This document shows, in pieces, positions 34,847-44,218 of a stretch of 64,000 nt of DNA. The stretch lies in the NCBI GenBank assembly GCA_002240395.1, contig CP016836.1, positions 2,418,001-2,482,000 of the forward strand. The letters run 5' to 3'. The notes beneath the pieces were generated by a model. That model did not search any database. It had not been told where the DNA came from and saw only the letters and a program-made list of their open reading frames with translations. This DNA is from Xanthomonas citri pv. mangiferaeindicae (lineage in GTDB: Bacteria; Pseudomonadota; Gammaproteobacteria; Xanthomonadales; Xanthomonadaceae). Numbering within the stretch: position 1 is the stretch's first letter; every line of letters starts with the position of its first letter. The position numbers and the translations under genes are program-made.

Positions 34847-37330
34847 TCAGGCCGCTTCGCGGGACCCGTCTTCCCGACGTCGTGCGACCAGGTCGCGGTA
34901 GCCGGCCGAGCGCAGCTCCTCCGGGTCGAAATCGTCGACGGTGATCGTGTCGAGCGTCAGCGTGCGCAGTTCCTCGAGCAGCGTACGTTCCTCGGCGCTG
35001 ATGTGGCCCTCGCGCACCGCCTCGTCCAACTGGGCGTCGTAGTCCAGCGCCTCGATGCCCTTGCTCTTGAGCGCTTTGAGGAACTTGCGCTCCACCGGCT
35101 CGGCCGCGACCGCCTTGGCGAGGTAGCTGGCGATGCGGCCACCGGGATTGTGCTCGGTCGGCTGCAGGAACACACCGTCGGCCAGTCGCTCGCGCGCATC
35201 GTTGAGGCTCATCAGCAACGCCGCCACACGGTGCCCCAGGCGGTCGCCGGGCGCCTCGGCACGGCGGCCGAGCGGGAAGATCAGTGCCCACATCAACCAG
35301 CCGACCGGACGGATCGGGAAATTGCGCAGCGCCGCCGACAGCGCGGTCTCGATCTTGTGCACGCTGTCGTGGAATGCCCAGGCCAGCAGTGGCTTGTCGG
35401 CTTCGGGCGCACCCTCGTCGTGATAACGCTTGAGGATCGCGCTGGTTATGTAGATGTGGCTGAGTACGTCGCCCAGCCGGCCCGACAGCGACTCCTTGAA
35501 CTTCAGCTTGCCGCCGAGCATCAGCATCGACACGTCGGCCATCAGCGCAAGATTGGCCGAGTAGCGGTCGAGCTTGCGGAAGTAGCGTCGGGTGTAGGCA
35601 TCGCCAGGCGCGGCACCAATGCGCGCACCGGTCAGGCCGAACCAGAACGAGCGCACCGCATTGGAGATCGCGAAACCGATGTGCCCGAACAGGCTGCGAT
35701 CGAACGCTTCCAGGCCCGCCGCGGTATCGGGGTCCTGTGCAGCCTTCATCTCCTTCATGACCCACGGATGGCACAGGATCGCGCCCTGTCCGAAGATCAG
35801 CAGGCTGCGCGTCATGATGTTCGCGCCCTCGACGGTGATCGCGATCGGCGCGGCCTGCCAGTTGCGGCCGGCGAAGTTGCGCGGGCCCAGGATGATGCCC
35901 TTGCCGCCGATCACGTCCATGACATCGCTGATGACTTCGCGACTCATCGTCGTGCAGTGATACTTGGCGATCGCCGACGGTACCGACGGCACATCGCCAC
36001 GGTCCACCGCGGCCGCCGTGGCCTGCGACAGCGCGCTGATCGCGTAGGCCTTGGCGCCGATGCGCGCCAGCGCTTCCTCGACGCCTTCGAAGCGCCCGAC
36101 CGACAGCCCGAACTGCTTGCGGATGCGCGCATAGGCGCCGGTGATCACCGCACCGGCCTTCGCACCGCCGCTGGCCGTCGACGGCAACGTGATCGAGCGC
36201 CCGACCGCCAGGCACTCGTTGAGCATGTTCCAACCCTTGCCGGCCATCTCGGCGCCGCCGATCAACTGGCTCAACGGGATGAACACGTCCTTGCCGCGGA
36301 TGGGGCCGTTCTGGAACGGCGAGTTGAGCGGGAAATGGCGGCGGCCGATCTCGACCCCGGGCGTATCGCGCGGCAGCAGCGCCAGCGTGATGCCGATGTC
36401 CTGGGTATCGCCGATCAGACCCTCGGGGTCGTACATGCGGAAGGCCAGGCCGATCAAGGTGGCGACCGGGGCCAGTGTGATGTAGCGCTTGTCGAAGGTC
36501 AGCCGCACACCGAGCACGTTGGCGCCGTTCCACTCACCCTTGCAGACGATGCCGTAGTCGGGGATCGAGGTCGCATCCGAGCCCGCGAACGGACCGGTCA
36601 GCCCGAAGCAGGGCACTTCCTGGCCGACCGCCAGGCGCGGCAGGTAGTAGTCCTTCTGCTCCTGGGTGCCGTAGTGATTGAGCAGTTCGCCAGGACCGAG
36701 CGAGTTCGGCACGCCGACCGTGGAGCTGACCACGCTTGAGACCGACGCCAGCTTCTGGATGACCTTGTGGTGTGCGAGCGCCGAGAAGCCCAGACCGCCG
36801 TAGGCCTTGGGGATGATCATCCCGAAGAAGCGGTTCTCCTTGATGTAGGCCCACAGTTCAGGCGGCAGGTCGGCATGGACATGGGTCAGCTCCCAGTCGT
36901 CGACCATCGCGCACAGCGTCTCGACCGGTCCATCGAGGAAGGCCTGCTCCTCGGCGGTCAGCTGCGGCTTGGGGTAGTTCAGCAGGATGTTCCAGTCCGG
37001 ATCGCCGGTGAACAGCTCGCCCTCGAAACCGACCGAGCCGGTTTCCAGCGCGATGCGCTCGGTCTTCGACAGCGGCGGCAGCACCTTGCGGAAGAACGTC
37101 AGCAGCGGCGTGGTGATCAGCGCCTTGCGCACCGGTGCGATCAGCAGCGGCACCGCGATCAGCGCGACGATGGCGGCCGCGACGACGGTAGCGGTGGCAT
37201 TGGCGCCGAGCAGCCAGCAGGCCAGCAACAACGTGATGGTGATCGCGGCCCAGTAGGCGAGCCGCAGCCGGTGGTAGGCGGCGAACGCGCCGGCTAGGAG
37301 GAAGGCGAGGAAGGGGATCGCAACGCTCAT
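34847..37330 (-). CDS. fadE: acyl-CoA dehydrogenase FadE
   Basis: An 827-residue FadE-type acyl-CoA dehydrogenase catalysing the first step of fatty acid beta-oxidation. Two N-terminal membrane helices (residues about 1-55) tether it. The acyl-CoA dehydrogenase core has CFGLTGPFAGSD, GGKGI and FGQGAILCHP, and a long C-terminal helical domain is typical of the E. coli FadE class (814 residues). ATG 37330 follows GGAG by six bases; an ATG three bases upstream is possible. Divergent from a TetR regulator, with promoter and operator elements in between. Confidence 0.95.
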   Translation of the reverse strand: MSVAIPFLAFLLAGAFAAYHRLRLAYWAAITITLLLACWLLGANATATVVAAAIVALIAVPLLIAPVRKALITTPLLTFFRKVLPPLSKTERIALETGSVGFEGELFTGDPDWNILLNYPKPQLTAEEQAFLDGPVETLCAMVDDWELTHVHADLPPELWAYIKENRFFGMIIPKAYGGLGFSALAHHKVIQKLASVSSVVSSTVGVPNSLGPGELLNHYGTQEQKDYYLPRLAVGQEVPCFGLTGPFAGSDATSIPDYGIVCKGEWNGANVLGVRLTFDKRYITLAPVATLIGLAFRMYDPEGLIGDTQDIGITLALLPRDTPGVEIGRRHFPLNSPFQNGPIRGKDVFIPLSQLIGGAEMAGKGWNMLNECLAVGRSITLPSTASGGAKAGAVITGAYARIRKQFGLSVGRFEGVEEALARIGAKAYAISALSQATAAAVDRGDVPSVPSAIAKYHCTTMSREVISDVMDVIGGKGIILGPRNFAGRNWQAAPIAITVEGANIMTRSLLIFGQGAILCHPWVMKEMKAAQDPDTAAGLEAFDRSLFGHIGFAISNAVRSFWFGLTGARIGAAPGDAYTRRYFRKLDRYSANLALMADVSMLMLGGKLKFKESLSGRLGDVLSHIYITSAILKRYHDEGAPEADKPLLAWAFHDSVHKIETALSAALRNFPIRPVGWLMWALIFPLGRRAEAPGDRLGHRVAALLMSLNDARERLADGVFLQPTEHNPGGRIASYLAKAVAAEPVERKFLKALKSKGIEALDYDAQLDEAVREGHISAEERTLLEELRTLTLDTITVDDFDPEELRSAGYRDLVARRREDGSREAA

Positions 37331-37398
37331 CATGGACTCCGACAATCGGCGTGGCAGGCAGGAAGGCGACGGAGGACGTCGCGCGATGGGCCGATCTT

Positions 37399-37410
37399 GA
37401 CCGTACGGTC
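37399..37410. promoter_or_regulatory. 12-bp palindromic operator between fadE and tetR
   Basis: GACCGTACGGTC is a perfect 12-base palindrome. It lies directly after the -10 box of the fadE promoter, over the expected start of transcription, which is where a repressor site works best. The adjacent divergent TetR gene is the natural candidate to bind it. The sequence differs from the PsrA and FadR sites I know. Confidence 0.55.
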
Positions 37411-37411
37411 G

Positions 37412-37440
37412 AGTATGGTAACGCGAACGACCGAAGTCAA
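37412..37440 (-). promoter_or_regulatory. fadE promoter
   Basis: On the minus strand, TTGACT (37440-37435) and CATACT (37417-37412) stand 17 bases apart, a good sigma-70 match in a GC-rich genome. It reads toward fadE, whose ATG is about 80 bases further. The palindrome at 37399-37410 overlaps its predicted start point. Confidence 0.65.
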
Positions 37441-37510
37441 TGCTGCGCCGCGGCGCGTCTTCGCCACGTCGATACTGTTGTCGACGCAGGCGTATGGATA
37501 GACTGTCGCG

Positions 37511-38131
37511 ATGAGCAGATCCGCTTCATCGCCCGCCGCGGGCACCGCCCGGACCGGCACCGCTGCGACCGAACGCCAGGGACGACTGAGCGCCGACGAC
37601 TGGGCCCAGGCGGCGCTGGACCTGATTGCCGAAGCCGGCGTGCAGGCCGTCGCCGTCGAGCCCCTGGCCCGCCGTCTCGGCGTGACCAAGGGCAGCTTCT
37701 ACTGGCACTTCCCGTCCCGCGACGCCTTGCTGCAGGCCGCACTCGAGCGCTGGGAGAACGTCGAGCAGGAGGCCCTGTTCGGCGCGCTCGAGTCGATGCC
37801 CGATGCCCGCGAACGCCTGCGCGCGCTGTTCCACATGGTCGCGCGCGAGTACAAGTCGCACGTCATCTACAGCGCCCTGCTCAAAGCGCAGGACCACGCC
37901 ACGGTGCAGCCGGTCATCGAGCGCGTATCCAAGCGTCGCCTCGACTACCTGACCGCGTCCTTCCGCCAGGCCGGCCTCGGCCGCGAAGACGCCCAGCACC
38001 GCGCCCGCCTCACCTACGCTGCCTATGTCGGCTTCTTGCAGCTGAATTTGCAACTGCATCAGGCCCGCATGCAGCAGGAAGAATTCGATGCCTATGTCGA
38101 GCACTTGGCGCAGACGCTGGTGCCGAGGTAG
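37511..38131 (+). CDS. TetR-family transcriptional regulator
   Basis: A 206-residue TetR regulator. After a disordered 25-residue N-terminus, the DNA-binding domain reads DWAQAALDLIAEAGVQAVAVEPLARRLGVTKGSFYWHFPSRDALL (seen in parts), with GSFYWHF the recognition helix region. The rest is the helical ligand and dimer domain. Divergent orientation and the operator at 37399 make it a likely repressor of fadE that responds to acyl-CoA; the ligand is inferred. Confidence 0.92.
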   Translation: MSRSASSPAAGTARTGTAATERQGRLSADDWAQAALDLIAEAGVQAVAVEPLARRLGVTKGSFYWHFPSRDALLQAALERWENVEQEALFGALESMPDARERLRALFHMVAREYKSHVIYSALLKAQDHATVQPVIERVSKRRLDYLTASFRQAGLGREDAQHRARLTYAAYVGFLQLNLQLHQARMQQEEFDAYVEHLAQTLVPR

Positions 38132-38310
38132 GAAGTAGTCTGCCGATGGCGGAAGTCTTCGTTCAGACCGTCGGATGCTTTGATGTGCTTTGAACGCGCT
38201 CAACTGCCCGATAGGCCCGCGCGCCCTCGTCGTGCGTAATTGCTGACCCAGTAGTGATGCTGGCAGTGACCGATCGTCGATGGCGTTCTTCGAAAAGGAC
38301 GACCACGGAA

Positions 38311-38342
38311 AAAACTACGGCCCCGTAAGGGGCCGTAGTTTT
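38311..38342. terminator. bidirectional terminator beyond the TonB receptor gene
   Basis: AAAACTACGGCCCC (38311-38324) and GGGGCCGTAGTTTT (38329-38342) are perfect reverse complements around GTAA. Read in either direction the stem ends in a T-run. It is 17 bases past the end of the TonB receptor reading frame (38359), which supports that downstream frame as the true 3' end of the gene. Confidence 0.9.
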
Positions 38343-38358
38343 GACGCATTCGCCAGAA

Positions 38359-41258
38359 TCAGAAGTTCTGGCGGTACTCCATGTAGTAGTAACGGCCGGG
38401 GGTTTCGTACTGCGGGTCGTAGGAGTTGTACGCCGCGCGCGTCGAGACCGGCGGTTCCTTCTCGAACAGATTGTTCACGCCGAGCGCAACCTGACCATTC
38501 CAAGGCAGCTTGTAACGGCCTTGCACGTCATGATAGGTGACCGAACCCAGGCGGTGGCGCGGTGAGGCACCACTTTCGATAACACGGTTCGGATCGCTGC
38601 ACAGGGCCGCCACGGAGGGGAACTTGCAGCTCTCGTACATGCCCGAGTAGTAGCGGGTGCTCCAACTCATGCCGAAGTCACCCAGCGTCCAGTTGGCGTT
38701 CAAGTTGGATCGCACGCGCCAGATCGGCGAGCGGTCGCTGTACAGGCCGACTTCGGAGTCCCCCAGTCGGATTCGGGCGTGGACTTGCTGCGGTACGAGG
38801 ACATGTAGGAGCTATCCCACACGAAGTTGAACGCACCGAAGTTCGTCTCCGGGAGGCCGTAGCGAACCGTAAAGTCGTAGCCCTCAACTTCCACTTCGCC
38901 AAGGTTCTGCAGGCCGCGAGCAAAGTAGGTGATTTCACCCAATGCGTTGCGGGTGATCTGACTGTTGTTCACGATCGAGCACCAACCCGCGTCGTTCTCC
39001 ACGAAGCACTGATCCAGCATGTACGTGATGGTCGGGCGGGAAATCGCATCGGCGATGTTGATCTTCCACCAATCCAACGAGACGTCGAAGTTGCGGACGT
39101 AAGCAGGGCTGTAGACAAAACCCAGCGTCTTGCTGATTGCCGTTTCCGGCTGCAGGTCGACATTGGACACCCAGTCCAGCGGATATGCAGTCTGCGACCC
39201 ATAACCGTCGCGCTGGGTGTACATGGGGACGCCGGCCGCGGCGCAGCGCTGGGCAACGCCTGCATTGTTGTAATACGGACTATCGATCGAGCAGGGATCA
39301 CCATAGGTGTCGTACGAAGCACCGGCACCGCCGAACAAGTTGCTGATGGAAGGTGCGCGGAAGCCTTGCGCCCAGTTGCCGCGCACCATCAGGTCAGCAA
39401 ACGGCTTCCACTTGAAGCCTGCCTTGCTGTTGAGCGTATCGCCGAAGTTGCTGTAATCGGAATAGCGCGTCGCCAGGTTGAGCTCCAGCAGGTCCATGCC
39501 CGGGAGATCTTTGAAGAGCGGGATCAGCAGCTCCAAGTAGGCGTCGTTGAGATCGTAGCCACCGGAAGTCGGCTGGCGGGCATTGCCCGAGCTGAGGCCT
39601 GCCGAAACAAACGCGTCGGGATTGTCATAACCAGACTCCTTACGACGCTCGATGCCCGCTGCGAACCCCATCATGCCGGCAGGCAGCTCGACCACATCGC
39701 CAGAGATGTTCGCAGTCACGCTGCGGCTCTTGTTGTGGTACTTGTCCTTCGCAGTGAACAGGATGTAGTCGATCTGTGCCTGAGACAGTTCACCCGGGCT
39801 TGAGAAGGGATTGAACGGCACGCAGCCGTCGATCACCGCACCAGGTGCGCCGCACTTCACGACGCCATCGGTATCGAGGAACGACGCCCCGGTGGCGAGG
39901 CGGAGGTTGCCCATGTTGATGTCGCCAACCTGGGTGTCGATCTGGTCAGTGCTGTTGTAGTTGAAGCCCACGTCCCAGGTGAAGAACCTCTTGCCGACTT
40001 CGAACGAGCCCTCAAGTCCGCCGTACCAGTGGAAGGTCTTGACGTCCTGCTCATAGAAGCGGTCCTGCTCGACCAGGCGACGACTCCAGTTGAGCTCGCG
40101 CGCATTCGCGGTGCCCTTCGTGGGGTTGTAATAGCTGCTGGCCAGCAAGCCCTGGTCGCCGCTCAGGTAGTTGCCTTCGCCCAGCGGGAATCCGGCCAGC
40201 TGCTGGGCCGACACGCGCTGATTGAAGAGCGCGTCCGTGCGAATGGCAATGGTGTCAGACAGGTCGTAACGGCTCTGCAGAAAGACAGAACGCCGTTCCT
40301 GCGGTGTGCGCAGGTAGTTATCCAGTGCGAAGTTATAGCGGTCGGCATTTGTGAATCGATGATAGTTACCGAGGTCGCGGCCGTCGGCACCCTCGTTGAT
40401 GACCCACTGGTCGATGCCGGCGACGGGCGTGCGACCGGTTTGCCCATCGATGGCCGCTTCGCGCGACCACGCATCGATATCGTCGGTTGGGGTGCCGTTG
40501 ACCGTGAGGTCCCAAAGCCGCCCGAATTTGCTCGTGGCGCTGTACTGGGACGAGCCGAGTCCGAACACGGGGTCGCGCGAGATCGCGCGGCTGCCGGCCA
40601 TCACGGCACTTTCCTTGGTGTAGGACGCACCAAACACGGTGTTTCCGCGGTCGTTGCCGACACCGATAGTGATGTCGTGGGATTCGCGTTCGCCGTCACC
40701 CTGGCTGAACTGCCCGTAGTAGGTATGGGCCTCGACGCCCTCGAAGTTGTCGCGCGTGATGATATTGACCACGCCCGCGATTGCATCGGAGCCGTAGATG
40801 GACGAAGCGCCGTCCTTCAGCACCTCCACGCGCTCGATCATTGCAGCGGGGATGGTATTGAGATCCACGGTGCCGTCGAGTGCGGACACCCAGCGGCGAC
40901 CATTGACGAGCACCAGCGTGCGTGCCGAACCCAGGTTGCGAAGGTCGACACCGGCCGAGCCGTCACCGCCGTTATTGAACTGCGTATTGATCGCTGCGCC
41001 GTTGACCGCGATCTGCTGCAGCACGTCGGCGATGCTGGTACGGCCAGTCTGCTCGATCGCTTCACGCGACAAGACGAGCACAGGCTGCTGGGTCTCGATA
41101 TCGACCGAGCGGATACGCGATCCCGTCACCTGGATGCGATCGAGCGTAGTGGCATCGCCTTCCTGTGCAACGGCCGAGCCCGCACTGGCCATGGCACCTG
41201 TTCCTGCGATGAGCGCAAGAGTTACCGCGTCACGGAGCTTACTGGTCTTCAAAGACAT
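38359..41258 (-). pseudogene. TonB-dependent receptor with one-base frameshift near the 3' end
   Basis: An outer-membrane TonB-dependent receptor. Signal peptide to about residue 32, plug domain (IQVTGSRIR, a TonB-box-like start; VDLRNLGSARTLVLVNGRR; VEVLKDGASSIYGSDAIAGVVNI, partial), then the barrel. The main frame runs into 29 out-of-family residues and a stop at 38700. Adding one base in the C5 run at 38760-38764 joins DW-G to DSEVGLYSDRSPIWRV, continuing to the final YMEYRQNF, a proper barrel end with terminal F. The repaired length is 966 residues. Ribosome site GGAGAGAG precedes ATG 41258. This may be a real mutation, phase variation or a sequencing error. Confidence 0.88.
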
Positions 41259-41383
41259 CTCTCTCTCCAAGGTGAGTCTTGGGGTTGCCCCCAAGAAAGG
41301 AACCTGCTGCAGGCGTCAATCGAAACGCCAAATCCGGCAAGGTTGCAGCCGATACTAGCGAGGGCGAGAGAAAAATTAAAGGT

Positions 41384-41393
41384 CCGTTAACGG
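41384..41393. promoter_or_regulatory. palindrome upstream of the TonB receptor gene
   Basis: CCGTTAACGG is a perfect 10-base palindrome 126 bases upstream of the receptor start. An AT-rich patch (AAAAATTAAA at 41371-41380) lies next to it and may hold the -10 box on the minus strand. A regulator site is possible; no regulator gene is adjacent. Confidence 0.3.
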
Positions 41394-41493
41394 CGCGCCT
41401 ACGTGACGTGAATTCATTCCGGGCGGCGACACCAAGCCTTTCAAGCTGAATAGGGGTTCAGGCTTGGCCCGTGCGCCGCGCTTGGATCAAGAC

Positions 41494-41520
41494 AAAAAAA
41501 GGGCGCCAATGGCGCCCTTC
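41494..41520 (-). terminator. intrinsic terminator of the mini-barrel gene
   Basis: On the minus strand GAAGGGCGCC pairs with GGCGCCCTT around AATG-like bases, and is followed by seven T residues (plus-strand A run 41494-41500). The stem begins at the stop codon of the gene at 41519. Confidence 0.85.
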
Positions 41521-42370
41521 ACAGATCCTGCTGGTACCGGATGTACGGCACGGCGCCGTCGTCGTCGGGCAGGTCGGCCATGCGAGAGAACGGATTCTTT
41601 CCGCGGGTGACCACGTTCTCGGCGCCGACGGTGAGCTGGCCGCTCCAGGGCGTGCGCCAGCTCACGCCCACGCCCAGGCCTTCCCACTTGGGGAGCCCGG
41701 GGGTGTCGACGACCTGGCCGACGATATTGGCGCTGAAGCGCCCGATGCCGCCGCCGACGCTGACACTACTGCTCGTCCACTGGTCGCTGAGGTCGGGCGG
41801 TGCGGTTGCCGACGGGATCAGGGTCGCCTTGGCGAGCGTTCCGGCCAGCGAGACGTACGCGTCGTCGCCAATGTTCTTTCTGGCGAACACGGTCAGGTCG
41901 TGGACGTCGACCCGGCCGGCCGAGCCGCCACGTGCAGGCGTCAGCCAGCCCGGCAGCGTGTCGCGGCCTTCGCCGAAGGTCACGCCGGCACCACCGCCGG
42001 GTCGGCTGAAAGAGGCGGTCGCGGTGGCCCGACGGTTACCGGGGGCCGGATCGTCGAGCGAGGCGAGCTGGCAATTGCGCGCCAGGCTGCTGACGGCACC
42101 GTTGAAGCTGCTGCCGGGGCTGCACAACAAGGCGAGCGAGCTGCCGGGTTCGAGGCCGAAGGCGGCGTCGAATCGGTTCTCGCCCATGCGCCAGCGGCCG
42201 CCCGCCTGGTGCGGCGTGGCCGGTTCCAGGACGAGGAAGGCTTCGACCTTGCCGGAAGTATCGAGGACCGGCAGTACGGTCTGGTTGCGCTTTTCCTGCG
42301 CATGCGCACCCGCCGCCACGCAGAGCGCGAGGGACGAGGCGAGCAGCAGTGGCGTCAAAGACAGTCGCAT
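41519..42370 (-). CDS. secreted protein with TonB-receptor-like C-terminal strands
   Basis: A 283-residue exported protein with a clear signal peptide (LLLASSLALCVAAGAHAQ). No catalytic motif is visible. The last 60 residues have alternating polar/hydrophobic strands: WRTPWSGQLTVGAENVVTRGKNP and VPYIRYQQDL. They parallel the end of the TonB receptor next to it (KLPWNGQVALGVNNLFEKEPP and YYYMEYRQNF), and the segment 190-225 (VSVGGGIGRFSANIVGQVVD) is also strand-like. It therefore looks like a small outer-membrane barrel or a barrel-end domain. It has its own terminator, and the upstream 42371-42475 contains an AT-rich probable promoter. Confidence 0.7.
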   Translation of the reverse strand: MRLSLTPLLLASSLALCVAAGAHAQEKRNQTVLPVLDTSGKVEAFLVLEPATPHQAGGRWRMGENRFDAAFGLEPGSSLALLCSPGSSFNGAVSSLARNCQLASLDDPAPGNRRATATASFSRPGGGAGVTFGEGRDTLPGWLTPARGGSAGRVDVHDLTVFARKNIGDDAYVSLAGTLAKATLIPSATAPPDLSDQWTSSSVSVGGGIGRFSANIVGQVVDTPGLPKWEGLGVGVSWRTPWSGQLTVGAENVVTRGKNPFSRMADLPDDDGAVPYIRYQQDL

Positions 42371-42475
42371 GGCCGATGTGACCCGGTCGTTGCCGGGAAG
42401 TTCCCCAGATTCACCGACCCTACTCTAGAGGGTTTATGTTTATTTAACAATCCTGCCACTGTCCCGGCAGGGCCC

Positions 42476-43381
42476 CTACTGCAACCGGTCCGACGCCTCG
42501 CCGCTGGCCACCGGGGCCGCCAGCAAGTGCTCGATCTCGTCCTCGGAGAACCGGTAGACACGACCGCAGAACTCGCAGGTGACCGAGGCCTCGCCGTCAA
42601 CGGCGGCCGCGCGGGCCTCCGTTTCGCCCAGCGAGACCAGCATCGCCTCCACGCGCTCGCGTGAGCACGAGCAGGCGAAGGCCAACGGACGTTCTCCGAG
42701 CACCTGTGGATCGTCGTCGGGAAACAACCGTGTCAGCAGCGTCTCCACGGGCCATCGAAGCAATTCGCTGGTCGAGAGCGTGTCAAACAGGATGCTCGCC
42801 CGGTTCCAGCCGTCCTCGTCGCCTTCGTCGCCCGGCAGCTTCTGCAGCATCAGTCCGGCGGCGTGGTCGCCCTCGACTGCAAGCAGCACGCGGGTCGGCA
42901 ACTGTTCGGACTGGCGGAAGTAGTCCTCGAACGCGCCCGACAGCGATTCGGACTGCAGGCCGACCAAGCCCTGGTACCGCATCGGGTCACGGCCCTGTGC
43001 GGGGTTTTCGATCGTCAGCGCCAGGATCGCGTCATCGCCCAGCGTGCGCAGGTCGCGTGAGATGGTCTCCGCACCCGCCTCGGCGATCCGCGCAATGCCG
43101 CGGATGGTGCCGGCCGCGGTGCACTCGGCAAACAGCGCCCGCAGCGGCCCGGATGCGCGCAGTTGCACCGACAGCCGGCCGTCGACCTTGGCATGGCCGG
43201 TGAACAGCGCGGCGGCAGCACAGGCCTCGCCCAGCAGGACTTCGACCGAGGCGGGGTAGCGTGCGTTCGCCAGGACCCGGCGCCAAGTCTCGGTCAGGTG
43301 CACGCGGACGCCGCGCACGCCGGCGCGCTGGAGCAGGAAGCGGGACAGCCGGTCGCTGTCGGGAGCGGAGGTTTCGGTCAT
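42476..43381 (-). CDS. hslO: redox-regulated chaperone Hsp33
   Basis: A 301-residue Hsp33. The N-terminal chaperone domain has LGEACAAAALFTGHAKVDGRLSVQL (partial), and the C-terminal zinc centre has the pair ACSCSRE and CEFC, four cysteines that bind zinc when reduced and form disulfides on oxidative stress to switch on holdase activity. Start ATG 43381. Divergent from mtgA, with 60 bp between. Confidence 0.95.
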   Translation of the reverse strand: MTETSAPDSDRLSRFLLQRAGVRGVRVHLTETWRRVLANARYPASVEVLLGEACAAAALFTGHAKVDGRLSVQLRASGPLRALFAECTAAGTIRGIARIAEAGAETISRDLRTLGDDAILALTIENPAQGRDPMRYQGLVGLQSESLSGAFEDYFRQSEQLPTRVLLAVEGDHAAGLMLQKLPGDEGDEDGWNRASILFDTLSTSELLRWPVETLLTRLFPDDDPQVLGERPLAFACSCSRERVEAMLVSLGETEARAAAVDGEASVTCEFCGRVYRFSEDEIEHLLAAPVASGEASDRLQ

Positions 43382-43441
43382 GAGGTCGTCGTGAGGCGGC
43401 GGCGATTGGCGGCATCGGGCGTGCCCGATACAGTGGCCGCC

Positions 43442-44218
43442 ATGATGCAGTCGGTTCGAGAAGATGGGGGCGAGGGCGGCGCTGCGCAAGCAGGCGTCGC
43501 ACATCGCCGCGTGGCGCCGCGTCGGCGCCGATGGCTGCGCAGGCTGCTGTGGCTGCCGGTGCTGGCGATCGGGTTCACCGTGTTGCAGGTCCTGGTGCTG
43601 CGCGTGATCGATCCGCCGTTCTCGACGGTCATGGCACTCCGCCAGATCGAGGCCTGGACCGGCGGAGAGGATGACTTCGTGCTCTACCACCAGTGGCGCG
43701 ATCTGGACCAGATCGCGCCCTCGCTTGCGGTCTCGGTCATTGCCGCCGAGGACCAGAACTTCGCGCGGCATCGCGGCTTCGATCTCGAGGCGATCGAGCG
43801 CGCCCGCGCGCACAACGCCCGTGGCCGCTCGACCCGGGGCGCAAGCACGATCAGTCAGCAGACGGCGAAGAATCTGTTCCTGTGGAGCGGGCGCAGTTGG
43901 GTGCGCAAGGGCCTGGAGGCCTGGTACACGGTGCTGATCGAACTGCTCTGGCCCAAGACCCGGATCCTGGAGGTGTATCTGAACGTCGCGGAGTTCGGCG
44001 ACGGGATCTATGGCGCGCAGGCTGCTGCACGTGCGCATTTCGGCAAGGACGCCGCCCAACTGTCGCGTGCGCAGAGTGCGAGGTTGGCAGCGGTGCTGCC
44101 GAGCCCACGGCGCTACAACGCCGCCCATCCCGGGCCTTATGTCCAGCGCCGGGCGCAGTGGATCGAACGCAATGCGCGCCAGATCGGCGGCGAGGCCTAT
44201 CTGGACACGCTGCGATGA
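43442..44218 (+). CDS. mtgA: monofunctional biosynthetic peptidoglycan transglycosylase
   Basis: A 258-residue GT51 enzyme that polymerises lipid II into glycan strands. One N-terminal membrane helix (LLWLPVLAIGFTVLQVLVL, partial), then VIAAEDQNFARHRGFD with the catalytic glutamate, RGASTISQQTAKNLFLW, and EVYLNVAEFGDGIYGAQAAA, all GT51 signatures. A rather long basic N-terminus. Start ATG 43442. Its stop overlaps the glycosyltransferase gene start (ATGA). Confidence 0.95.
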   Translation: MMQSVREDGGEGGAAQAGVAHRRVAPRRRRWLRRLLWLPVLAIGFTVLQVLVLRVIDPPFSTVMALRQIEAWTGGEDDFVLYHQWRDLDQIAPSLAVSVIAAEDQNFARHRGFDLEAIERARAHNARGRSTRGASTISQQTAKNLFLWSGRSWVRKGLEAWYTVLIELLWPKTRILEVYLNVAEFGDGIYGAQAAARAHFGKDAAQLSRAQSARLAAVLPSPRRYNAAHPGPYVQRRAQWIERNARQIGGEAYLDTLR

